DNA of 64,000 bases from Erwinia sorbitola (GTDB taxonomy: Bacteria; Pseudomonadota; Gammaproteobacteria; Enterobacterales; Enterobacteriaceae): positions 3,909,501 to 3,973,500 of the forward strand of contig NZ_CP046509.1 of assembly GCF_009738185.1 (NCBI RefSeq). Direction: 5' to 3'. The stretch's first letter is position 1, and every line of letters starts with the position of its first letter. A program made the translations under genes and the position numbers. The notes under the pieces were generated by a model. It was not told the origin of the DNA. It made no database searches and worked only from the letters and a program-made list of their open reading frames with translations. Shown piece after piece: positions 33,788-40,818 of the stretch.

Positions 33788-34526
33788 AGCCACCTTCATT
33801 AGAGAGAGAAAATCACGAGATTGATGCTGCCTGAGCCTGGGTGAAAAAACAGCAGGAGCATAAGTTCAGACGCTGCCAGGAGGGTAAACCAACGCTTCGG
33901 AACAGCGTAATTGAATGATATCGCTGTTTTTTTATTAACAGATCATATAAACAGGCACTATCCAAAGACAAGCTCTTTATTATCAACAAATTAACAATTT
34001 TTGAATAGTATTTCCTCTGGCTGTTAACGTCCTTCATTTAATCGCTTACTTTAACCGCAATTGTGACCTAACCTGCCAATTTGGGAACAGTTTTTCACAA
34101 AAGTGTTAACGTGCTACAATTGGTTTGATATAAGTCAACTAAGCGTTGTTTTATTGCGTGATGGTTGTTGCCTGTGCTGTTATGTTGCTGTTAATACAGT
34201 TAGGATATACGCCGTTTTGGCACTGCCGGGGCATGCAGGATAGATCCTAATGGCTACGCATTTACCCGGAATAACGGGGCTTTCAGCGGAGCTGAAAAAC
34301 GATATACCTTGGGTAATCCGAGTTGCAGCCTATGCCGGGGCAGTATGAAGTATAAAGGGGTTATCCAAAACAATCCGAGTTGCATCAAGGCGACAAACGA
34401 TCGTGTATCAAGAATATCATTCTGTACTGCTGTTGTTTTGCTTCTGGCTCTGACACCGGGTTTAGCCAGCGCCAACAGCCGTATGTCCTGTTTTCGATTT
34501 TGTTGGCAATTTTAGGTAGCGAACAC
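33788..34526. other. Long intergenic region upstream of arcA
   Basis: This 739-bp gap separates divergent yjtD and arcA. The yjtD side is AT-rich. On the arcA side there is a small hairpin TTTCAGC-GGA-GCTGAAA (34281-34297) and a 13-bp direct repeat AATCCGAGTTGCA (34315-34327 and 34372-34384). arcA of E. coli has a long leader with several promoters, which would fit. Reading frames of about 70 codons here (33813-34037 and 34254-34475 on the minus strand, 34309-34515 on the plus) have no recognisable products or good ribosome-binding sites and are not called. Confidence 0.5.
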
Positions 34527-35243
34527 ATGCAGACCCCGCACATACTTATCGTTGAAGACGAATTAGTTACTCGTAATACGCTCAAAAGTATTTTTGAAGC
34601 CGAAGGCTACATGGTTTATGAAGCTACTGACGGCGCTGAAATGCATCAGATTCTGACGGAAAATGACGTCAATCTGGTGATTATGGACATCAACCTGCCG
34701 GGCAAAAATGGCCTGTTGCTGGCACGTGAGCTGCGCGAGCAGGCTAACGTCGCACTGATGTTCCTGACCGGACGCGATAACGAGGTCGATAAGATCCTCG
34801 GTCTGGAAATTGGCGCAGACGACTACATAACCAAACCGTTTAACCCACGTGAACTGACGATTCGTGCACGTAACCTGCTCTCCCGCACCATGAATCTGGC
34901 TGCGGTAAGCGAAGAGCGGAAACTGGTTGAATCTTATCGTTTTAATGGCTGGGAGCTGGATATCAACAGCCGCTCACTGGTCAGCCCACAGGGCGAACAG
35001 TATAAGCTGCCGCGTAGCGAGTTCCGTGCCATGCTGCACTTCTGTGAAAACCCAGGCAAGATTCAGACCCGCGCTGACCTGCTGAAGAAAATGACCGGCC
35101 GCGAGCTGAAGCCACACGACCGCACCGTCGATGTGACTATTCGCCGCATCCGTAAGCATTTCGAGTCCACGCCTGATACTCCGGAAATTATCGCCACGAT
35201 CCACGGCGAAGGTTACCGTTTCTGTGGCGACTTGCAGGAATAA
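34527..35243 (+). CDS. arcA: Two-component response regulator ArcA
   Basis: OmpR-family regulator of aerobic/anaerobic metabolism, phosphorylated by ArcB. It has 238 residues from ATG at 34527 (MQTPHILIVEDELVTRN), the E. coli length. The phospho-acceptor Asp is in VNLVIMDINLPGKNG (about residue 54), and the conserved Lys is in DYITKPFNPREL. The C-terminal winged helix has VDVTIRRIRKHFE. The reading frame continues open upstream to 34380, but that part resembles nothing and ArcA is complete without it. Confidence 0.97.
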   Translation: MQTPHILIVEDELVTRNTLKSIFEAEGYMVYEATDGAEMHQILTENDVNLVIMDINLPGKNGLLLARELREQANVALMFLTGRDNEVDKILGLEIGADDYITKPFNPRELTIRARNLLSRTMNLAAVSEERKLVESYRFNGWELDINSRSLVSPQGEQYKLPRSEFRAMLHFCENPGKIQTRADLLKKMTGRELKPHDRTVDVTIRRIRKHFESTPDTPEIIATIHGEGYRFCGDLQE

Positions 35244-35249
35244 TCTGCT

Positions 35250-35277
35250 CTAAGGGCGAGGCAAGCCTCGCCCTACG
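35250..35277. repeat. REP-like hairpin between arcA and creA
   Basis: AGGGCGAGGC-AA-GCCTCGCCCT (35253-35274) is the same stem as in the 27.4-28.0 kb array, with GTAG head on the minus strand (plus-strand CTAC). It lies between the convergent ends of arcA and creA and probably forms their shared 3' end. Confidence 0.85.
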
Positions 35278-35279
35278 GA

Positions 35280-35753
35280 TTATTTACCCCACGGCATAAT
35301 CGGTACCGCACTCAGCGCATTTTTTGGCGACCCGTCCACGACCTTGTCAGAATAGCTAAGATAAATTAAAGCATTACGATTCTTATCGTAAAATCGCACA
35401 ACCTGAAGCTTTTTAAACACCAGCGACGTTCTTTTACGGAATACCACGTCCCCTTCCGTTTTTCCCTGCGCGATTTTTTCGCTAAGTTCAACCGGCCCCA
35501 CCTGCTGACATGAGATGGCCGCATCCGAAGTATCCTCAGCCAGACCCAGTCCCCCTTTGATCCCACCGGTCTTTGCTCTGCTCAGATAGCAGGTCACATT
35601 TTTCACATCCGGATCGTCAAACGCTTCCACCACGATCTTATGGTCGGGGCCAAACACCTTAAATACCGTATCTACGGAACCGATCTGCTCCGCATGCAGG
35701 GCGACGGAAAAAAAGATGACTGAAGTGACTACTAACACTTTTTTAATTGTCAT
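35280..35753 (-). CDS. creA: CreA family periplasmic protein
   Basis: Protein of unknown biochemical function, 157 residues, with signal peptide MTIKKVLVVTSVIFFSVALH (cleavage after AEQ or HA). The mature part is very close to E. coli CreA: GPDHKIVVEAFDDPDVKNV, SRAKTGGIKGGLGLAED, SCQQVGPVEL and the end AVPIMPWGK. Two cysteines (NVTCYLS and ISCQQV) could pair in the periplasm. The creBCD genes that follow creA in E. coli are absent here. The gene is convergent with arcA and divergent from rob. Confidence 0.93.
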   Translation of the reverse strand: MTIKKVLVVTSVIFFSVALHAEQIGSVDTVFKVFGPDHKIVVEAFDDPDVKNVTCYLSRAKTGGIKGGLGLAEDTSDAAISCQQVGPVELSEKIAQGKTEGDVVFRKRTSLVFKKLQVVRFYDKNRNALIYLSYSDKVVDGSPKNALSAVPIMPWGK

Positions 35754-35956
35754 GACGTTACCATTTCAAAGAAAATAGATGACATTGTAATGGACATGAG
35801 CAACAGTCATGCCTTTACGATTTATCACGCGATGAATCTAAAACTAGCGCGGATATCAGTACGTTTTTCAGTTAGAACCTAATCATTAGCAATCAATGTT
35901 ACTATTCGTCAACTTTGCTTACCTTGCACCAATTCTGAGTAACATGAGGACGATTT

Positions 35957-36832
35957 ATGGACCAAGCCGGTATCATTCGAGATTTGCTTGTCTGGCTGGA
36001 GAGCCACCTGGACCAACCATTATCCCTGGATAATGTCGCGGCGAAGGCAGGTTATTCAAAATGGCACTTGCAAAGAATGTTCAAGGACGTCACTGGCCAT
36101 GCGATTGGCGCATATATTCGTGCCCGTCGTCTGTCAAAAGCCGCTGTAGCTTTACGTCTTACGAGTCGTCCGATTCTGGATATAGCTTTACAGTATCGTT
36201 TCGACTCTCAGCAAACATTCACCAGAGCGTTTAAAAAGCAATTTGCCCAAACTCCTGCCTGGTATCGCCGATCATCCGACTGGAACGCTTACGGGCTGCG
36301 CCCTCCGATCCGCCTTGATGATGTCAGATTACCCGAACCCACCTGGGTAAGTCTGCCTGAAATCATGCTGATTGGGCAAACGCAGTCTTATACCTGCACA
36401 CTGGAACAGATCTCCCGCTTCCGTGATGAAATGCGCCTGCACTTCTGGCGTCAGTTCCTGACGGAAACGGATACCGTTCCGCCAGTGCTGTATGGTCTGC
36501 ATCAGTCTCGTCCCAGCACGGAGAAAGATGATGAACAGGAAATTCTCTACACGACTGCTGTACCCGCTGAAGAGATCCCCAGTCAGTTACATTCGACGCA
36601 GACGGTATTGCTGGAGGGAGGGGACTATGTGCAGTTCACCTATGAAGGGCCGCGTAACGGGCTTCAGAGTTTTGTGTTACAGATTTACGGCACCTGTATG
36701 CCAACCCTGAATCTGACACGTCGCCACGGTCAGGATATTGAGCGATTCTATACCCACGGCGGTAAGAAACGCGCTGAGCCACCGGTCGACATTCACTGTG
36801 AATATCTGATCCCGATCCGACGTCAGTCGTAG
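35957..36832 (+). CDS. rob: AraC/XylS-family regulator Rob (right origin-binding protein)
   Basis: Activates the mar/sox/rob regulon for resistance to organic solvents and antibiotics. It has 291 residues (E. coli 289). The N-terminal DNA-binding domain has two helix-turn-helix units (LSLDNVAAKAGYSKWHLQRM and ILDIALQYRFDSQQTFTRAF, residues 22-95). A GyrI-like effector domain follows from about residue 120 (VSLPEIMLIGQTQSYTC). It is single, with a strong terminator. Confidence 0.95.
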   Translation: MDQAGIIRDLLVWLESHLDQPLSLDNVAAKAGYSKWHLQRMFKDVTGHAIGAYIRARRLSKAAVALRLTSRPILDIALQYRFDSQQTFTRAFKKQFAQTPAWYRRSSDWNAYGLRPPIRLDDVRLPEPTWVSLPEIMLIGQTQSYTCTLEQISRFRDEMRLHFWRQFLTETDTVPPVLYGLHQSRPSTEKDDEQEILYTTAVPAEEIPSQLHSTQTVLLEGGDYVQFTYEGPRNGLQSFVLQIYGTCMPTLNLTRRHGQDIERFYTHGGKKRAEPPVDIHCEYLIPIRRQS

Positions 36833-36848
36833 TCAGCAGATAATGCAG

Positions 36849-36876
36849 AAAGGGCCGATAATATCGGCCCTTTTTT
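36849..36876 (+). terminator. Rho-independent terminator of rob (also serves gpmB)
   Basis: AAAGGGCCGAT/ATCGGCCCTTT forms an 11-bp stem with a 3-base loop, followed by TTT on the plus strand. The minus-strand side ends in TTTCTGC, so it can also act, more weakly, on convergent gpmB. Confidence 0.9.
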
Positions 36877-36881
36877 AATGG

Positions 36882-37529
36882 CTAGCGCTGCAATTCGTCG
36901 AGGGACGAATCCTCAAGATGGGCAACATCCCCAGCGGTTTCCACCACCCAGCCAGAAGCCAGCCACGGGCTTTGCTGATGATCAACCCGGGAAATTGAGC
37001 AGTTACGCAGGCGCAGACGGCGCTCCGCATTCGCCGGTAAACCCAGGATAGTGCTGAGTAGCACCCCCAGCGCCATACCGTGGCTGACAATCAGCGGGCG
37101 GCTTCCTTCCGGCAGTGCCAGACAGGCATCCAGCGCCTGATGCATACGCTGCGCCATTTCACTCATCGACTCGCCCTGCGGAATGCGGCCATTCTCCGTG
37201 CCATCCACCAGCGCCCTGCGCCAGCCCTCCTCTTCTGCGCTGAGTGAATCCAGCAGGCGCTCTTCCAGCACCCCCATATTCAGCTCACGCAGACGTGGGT
37301 CAAACACCACTGAGCAGCCACATGCGTCGGCTATAATCTCGGCGGTACGACGGGTACGCCCCAGATCGCTGGCAATCACATGGGTTATGCCCTGATGTTT
37401 TACCCGCTCTCCTACCTGATGAGCCTGCTGCTCTCCTTTCTCAGTCAGCGCGCTGTCTGACTGCCCCTGAATGCGACGTGCCGCATTCCATAGCGTTTCT
37501 CCGTGGCGAACAAGATAGACCTGTAACAT
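36882..37529 (-). CDS. gpmB: Phosphoglycerate mutase-like phosphatase GpmB (YtjC)
   Basis: Histidine phosphatase superfamily protein, 215 residues from ATG at 37529 (MLQVYLVRHGETLWNAARR), the E. coli length. An upstream in-frame ATG at 37577 overlaps the divergent gene and is rejected. The phospho-His motif RHG is at residues 8-10, the second catalytic His in LIVSHGMALGVLL. True mutase activity is doubtful; the E. coli protein is probably a phosphatase. It is divergent from yjjX with about 50 bp between. Confidence 0.93.
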   Translation of the reverse strand: MLQVYLVRHGETLWNAARRIQGQSDSALTEKGEQQAHQVGERVKHQGITHVIASDLGRTRRTAEIIADACGCSVVFDPRLRELNMGVLEERLLDSLSAEEEGWRRALVDGTENGRIPQGESMSEMAQRMHQALDACLALPEGSRPLIVSHGMALGVLLSTILGLPANAERRLRLRNCSISRVDHQQSPWLASGWVVETAGDVAHLEDSSLDELQR

Positions 37530-37579
37530 GCGATTTTCCGTTATACTGCGACAAATTTGCGTAGAGGGTTCAAACAATT

Positions 37580-38128
37580 ATGTACCATGTTGTCGCTGCT
37601 ACCATCAATCCAGCCAAAATTAAGGCAATTTCTCAAGCGTTCAGCGATATCTTCGGAGAAGGATCCTGCCATATTGAGGGTGTCGAGGTCGACAGCGGCG
37701 TTGCTGCACAGCCGATCACAAACACAGAAACGCGAACTGGCGCACGTCAGCGCGTGATGAATGCCCGCCAGGTAAGACCTGAAGCTGACTTCTGGGTCGC
37801 CATTGAGGCAGGCATTGAAGAGAACACGGCTTTTGCGTGGATGGTGGTGGAAAACCATAAATTACGCGGCGAGTCGCGTTCTGCCAGCTTCACTCTGCCA
37901 GCCATCGTAATGAAAGGCATTCATGAGGGGCGTGAACTGGGTGAGGAGATGGCGCGCCTGACGGGCGTTAACGATATCAAACACAAAGGCGGTGCCATCG
38001 GCGCATTTACTGCCGGTCATCTGACACGCACCAGCGTTTATCACCAGGCGCTGATCCTTGCGCTGTGCCCGTTTCATAACGAAATCTATCAGCGCAAAGT
38101 TGACGACGACGCTTCAGACCTTATCTGA
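37580..38128 (+). CDS. yjjX: Inosine/xanthosine triphosphatase YjjX
   Basis: House-cleaning NTPase that hydrolyses ITP/XTP to keep non-canonical nucleotides out of nucleic acids. It has 182 residues (E. coli about 170). The HAM1-like nucleotide motif TINPAKIKAISQAF begins at residue 9. Other family blocks are EVDSGVAAQP and GAIGAFTAGHLTRTSVYHQA. The C-terminus (QRKVDDDASDLI) is longer than usual and its last 15 bases overlap the end of trpR on the other strand. Confidence 0.93.
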   Translation: MYHVVAATINPAKIKAISQAFSDIFGEGSCHIEGVEVDSGVAAQPITNTETRTGARQRVMNARQVRPEADFWVAIEAGIEENTAFAWMVVENHKLRGESRSASFTLPAIVMKGIHEGRELGEEMARLTGVNDIKHKGGAIGAFTAGHLTRTSVYHQALILALCPFHNEIYQRKVDDDASDLI

Positions 38129-38446
38129 TCCGTTGAGAAGCTGTGTCTCCAGCCACGCCTTAAGGGCCGGAGGCGCACTTTTCAGACTGTTAGAGCCGCG
38201 CGTAATCGTCGCAATGCCTGCCCCCAGCTCATTTTTCAGCTCACGCTGGCTCATCTGGCCCCGCATCAGCTCCTCAACGATACGCAGCCGTGTACCCAGC
38301 GCCTCGCGCTCGTCCGGGGTTAGCATCAGTTGTAATAGCGGAAGGTGCAGCTCGCTTTGATAGGCGCGTTGCAACAGCGTGACAAAACGCAGCCAGTCTT
38401 CGCTGGCCGGATCGGCCGTGACAGGAACAGGAATTTGGTTGGTCAT
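38114..38446 (-). CDS. trpR: Trp operon repressor
   Basis: Tryptophan-activated helix-turn-helix repressor, 110 residues (E. coli 108). The dimer/HTH region MSQRELKNELGAGIATITRG (about residues 64-85) is nearly identical to E. coli and includes the Gly-Ala turn. The LTPDEREALGTRLRIVEEL core helices are also conserved. A near-perfect trp operator is 12 bp upstream, so it is autoregulated. The 3' end overlaps yjjX by 15 bp, tail to tail. Confidence 0.97.
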   Translation of the reverse strand: MTNQIPVPVTADPASEDWLRFVTLLQRAYQSELHLPLLQLMLTPDEREALGTRLRIVEELMRGQMSQRELKNELGAGIATITRGSNSLKSAPPALKAWLETQLLNGSDKV

Positions 38447-38457
38447 GATATGCCGCC

Positions 38458-38475
38458 ATACTATTTAACTAGTAC
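38458..38475 (-). promoter_or_regulatory. TrpR operator controlling trpR
   Basis: The minus strand reads GTACTAGTTAAATAGTAT, against the TrpR consensus GTACTAGTTAACTAGTAC: two mismatches in one half-site. It lies 12-29 bp before the trpR start, where it would overlap the promoter. Autorepression is known for E. coli. Confidence 0.85.
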
Positions 38476-38557
38476 AATAGCATATCATCATAGCCGTCAT
38501 ACTTGAAGCCGCCGCTGTGCTGGCTGTCGCTTCAGGTATTCAGGCTATAAAAATCAA

Positions 38558-40480
38558 TCAGTAGCGCTGCTGCCACTCACTGTCGGCAAACAGCTGATCG
38601 GATTTCCCCAGGAAGTGGCGATAGTAGGCGTCATAGGCCAGCACGTTCTTCACATAGCCACGGGTTTCCGAGAAGGGAATAGTCTCGATAAATGCCACAG
38701 CATCAAGTTTCCCTGCGCTGTTACCCTGCCAGGTACGCACCCGCGATGGCCCGGCGTTATATGCCGCTGAGGCAAAGATACGGTTGTCGCCAAACTGCTG
38801 ATACACCGATTCCAGGTACTGCGTACCAATCTGAATATTGGTTTCCGCATCCAGCAGCTGGCTGCTGTTGCTGTAGCCAGGAATGCCAAACTTCGTCACC
38901 GTATGCTGCGCCGTCGCTGGCATCACCTGCATCAGGCCAGAAGCGCCTACCGGTGAGCGTGCTTTAGGATTCCACGCACTCTCCTGACGGGCAATCGCCA
39001 TTGCATAGCTGATCGGGATATCCTTACCGCTGATATTACGCTCAAACTGCGGCTGCCACGCCAGCGGGAAACGCTCCTGCAAACTGTTCCACAGTTTTCC
39101 GGTAATCGTTGCCTGAACGCTGAGATCCCACCAGTTTTGCTGCCGTGCATAGCTCGCCAGCATCTGCTGCTGCGACGTCGTCCGGCTGGACACCAGATAG
39201 CTCCACTCGCTGCGCGCCAGGTTATCCATCCCCCAGTACATCAGCTCACGAACGCGGGCAATCTCCGGGCCGTTAGTCAGGCTGCCGTCCACCGCGGGTG
39301 CTTTATCAACCTGCAACGGGTAATCCACCCCGAGCTTCTGCGCCGCCACCATTGGATAGAAACCGCGCTCCTGCATCAGCTTACGCAGAATGCTCTCGCC
39401 CTCCTCTTTACGCCCCTGCTCAATCAACAGGTCAGCCTGCCAGTATTGCCACTCATCCTTCGTCTTGGCTTCCACCGGCAGGCGGGCAATCCAGGTATTC
39501 ATACCACGGCGGTCGTTATTGCCTAGCGACATACGCACCCGCCGCTCAATCAGTGAGGTGGAATCGCTGCGCATCACCACATCATCGCGCCAGCGCGCCT
39601 GCTCACTGGTAATATCGTTGCCCATCAGACGCCAGGCTACCGCCTCTTTCAGCTCCTGGGCCTGCTCTTCGTCCAGCTTCTGTAGCTGCACCAGCGATGG
39701 GATCATCTGGCGTGCCGCTTCGGCATCGGTACGGGCAAAGCTGGTAAATGCGATTGCCGTAGCCTGACGGGTAAAGTCAGTTGCCCCAACGTTACGTGCA
39801 AAGTTCTCCACCGTGCCGGGATTGTTCTGCAAATCCATCACCGCATTGGCAATGGTCTGGTAATCCTGCGGCAGCTGCTTCGCGAGGAAATTAACCAGAT
39901 TACTGTTGCCCGCTTTCATCGCCAGGCGAATGCGCTCCAGCGTGGTTATCGGGTTCTGCTGCCCCGCCATTTGCCAGGCGCTAAAAAGTTTATCGCAGGT
40001 GGCAGGCAGTGAGCTGCCGGTCAGCCAGATAGATTTGGCCCCTTCCCACGCTACCTGCTGTTGCCCGGTAGCCCATTTGGCGTAATACCAGTTACAGCGC
40101 GCCGCCACCGGTTTAGGGGCTTCGGGGCTGAATACCAGCAGACCGCGCCAGTCTTCCCGGCGTGCCAGCTCGTTCACAAAGCGTGAAGAGAGCGACCGCA
40201 CCGGCGGCAGGGTTGGGTAACGTTTGATAAAATCGTTCACCGCCAGCCCGGTTTCCTGATCGAGGTTTTGCGCCAGCTGGCGATATTCGAGGTAGGGATA
40301 GAGCGGATAGTCGCGCAGCGTGGGCATCAGCTGATCCACGGTATCCATCTGTTTATTATCCCACGCCTGCTTTATTTGCAGGTAACGGGTACGCTGTTCA
40401 TCCAGTGAGTCTGCACGGGCACTGCCGGTTACTGCGGTTAAACAGACTGCTACTACCCACCACTGCCACTTGTCCACCAT
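38558..40480 (-). CDS. slt: Soluble lytic murein transglycosylase (Slt70)
   Basis: Periplasmic enzyme cleaving peptidoglycan with 1,6-anhydro ring formation. It has 640 residues from ATG at 40480, which has GGGGAG four bases upstream. A GTG 12 bp further up is possible. The signal peptide ends TGSARA before DSLDEQRTRYLQIKQ. A long alpha-superhelical U/L domain precedes the SLT domain, where the catalytic Glu (about residue 500, IARQESAWNP) is followed by GASGLMQVMPATAQ and AYNAGPSRVRTW. In E. coli ettA is the upstream neighbour; here the urea cluster lies between. Confidence 0.96.
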   Translation of the reverse strand: MVDKWQWWVVAVCLTAVTGSARADSLDEQRTRYLQIKQAWDNKQMDTVDQLMPTLRDYPLYPYLEYRQLAQNLDQETGLAVNDFIKRYPTLPPVRSLSSRFVNELARREDWRGLLVFSPEAPKPVAARCNWYYAKWATGQQQVAWEGAKSIWLTGSSLPATCDKLFSAWQMAGQQNPITTLERIRLAMKAGNSNLVNFLAKQLPQDYQTIANAVMDLQNNPGTVENFARNVGATDFTRQATAIAFTSFARTDAEAARQMIPSLVQLQKLDEEQAQELKEAVAWRLMGNDITSEQARWRDDVVMRSDSTSLIERRVRMSLGNNDRRGMNTWIARLPVEAKTKDEWQYWQADLLIEQGRKEEGESILRKLMQERGFYPMVAAQKLGVDYPLQVDKAPAVDGSLTNGPEIARVRELMYWGMDNLARSEWSYLVSSRTTSQQQMLASYARQQNWWDLSVQATITGKLWNSLQERFPLAWQPQFERNISGKDIPISYAMAIARQESAWNPKARSPVGASGLMQVMPATAQHTVTKFGIPGYSNSSQLLDAETNIQIGTQYLESVYQQFGDNRIFASAAYNAGPSRVRTWQGNSAGKLDAVAFIETIPFSETRGYVKNVLAYDAYYRHFLGKSDQLFADSEWQQRY

Positions 40481-40694
40481 GACTCTCCCCACCTTGTTTG
40501 CCTTGTTTTATCCTGAACTGCCAAGTATATCCAAAATCCCCCGGGCGGCCGGAAAGCCATTAGCAGATCGGATGCCAGAAGAATTAAAAAATATAACCCC
40601 CTCACATGCTAACCGGGAGCAGCCCGTCGTGCCATGCGCTCAACAAATATTTACGGTAGGACGTTAACGCCCTGCCCCATGATTAAACAAACTC

Positions 40695-40711
40695 TGCGCA
40701 CTAATCGTGCA
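40695..40711 (+). promoter_or_regulatory. Candidate NtrC (GlnG) binding site
   Basis: TGCGCACTAATCGTGCA is a 17-bp dyad fitting the NtrC pattern TGCAC-N7-GTGCA with one change in the left arm. It lies about 77-93 bp upstream of the predicted sigma-54 start, within the usual range for an enhancer site. Only one clear copy was found. Binding is inferred. Confidence 0.55.
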
Positions 40712-40762
40712 GACGATCTGCGACTGGAAAAATTAATCATTTACTATCAATAGATTAAAATA

Positions 40763-40778
40763 TGGCACGGCCTTTGCT
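40763..40778 (+). promoter_or_regulatory. Sigma-54 promoter of the urea operon
   Basis: TGGCACGGCCTTTGCT matches the sigma-54 (RpoN) consensus TGGCACG-N4-TTGCW completely. The invariant GG and GC are 12 bp apart (40764 and 40776). Predicted transcription starts near 40788, about 31 bases before the first start codon. Confidence 0.88.
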
Positions 40779-40780
40779 CT

Positions 40781-40816
40781 GTTGAATTCCATCTTGTATA
40801 CCAGATGGAATTCAAC
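40781..40816. repeat. Perfect 36-bp inverted repeat over the predicted start of the urea operon
   Basis: Arms GTTGAATTCCATCT (40781-40794) and AGATGGAATTCAAC (40803-40816) are perfect complements around TGTATACC. The centre reads TTGTATACCA, which fits the operator pattern of FadR/FCD-subfamily GntR regulators (TNGTNNNACNA-like). It spans about -7 to +28 and ends 2 bp before the start codon. Only half of the left arm would be transcribed, so a DNA operator is more likely than an RNA hairpin. The cluster encodes a GntR/FCD protein that could bind here. Confidence 0.75.
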
Positions 40817-40818
40817 TT

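Larger units (their letters stand above)
40481..40818. other. Intergenic region between slt and the urea operon
   Basis: This 338-bp gap separates divergent slt and the urea operon. The slt promoter should lie in the first 120 bp (not resolved by eye). The operon-proximal part carries the NtrC-like site, the sigma-54 promoter and the inverted repeat listed separately. No gene is seen. Confidence 0.7.

Noticed and set aside
34254..34515. Small reading frames in the arcA leader
   Set aside because: No plausible product or ribosome-binding site; the region is better explained as a long leader/promoter region.
34380..34526. 49-codon N-terminal extension of arcA
   Set aside because: ArcA is full length from ATG 34527 and the extension has no family similarity.
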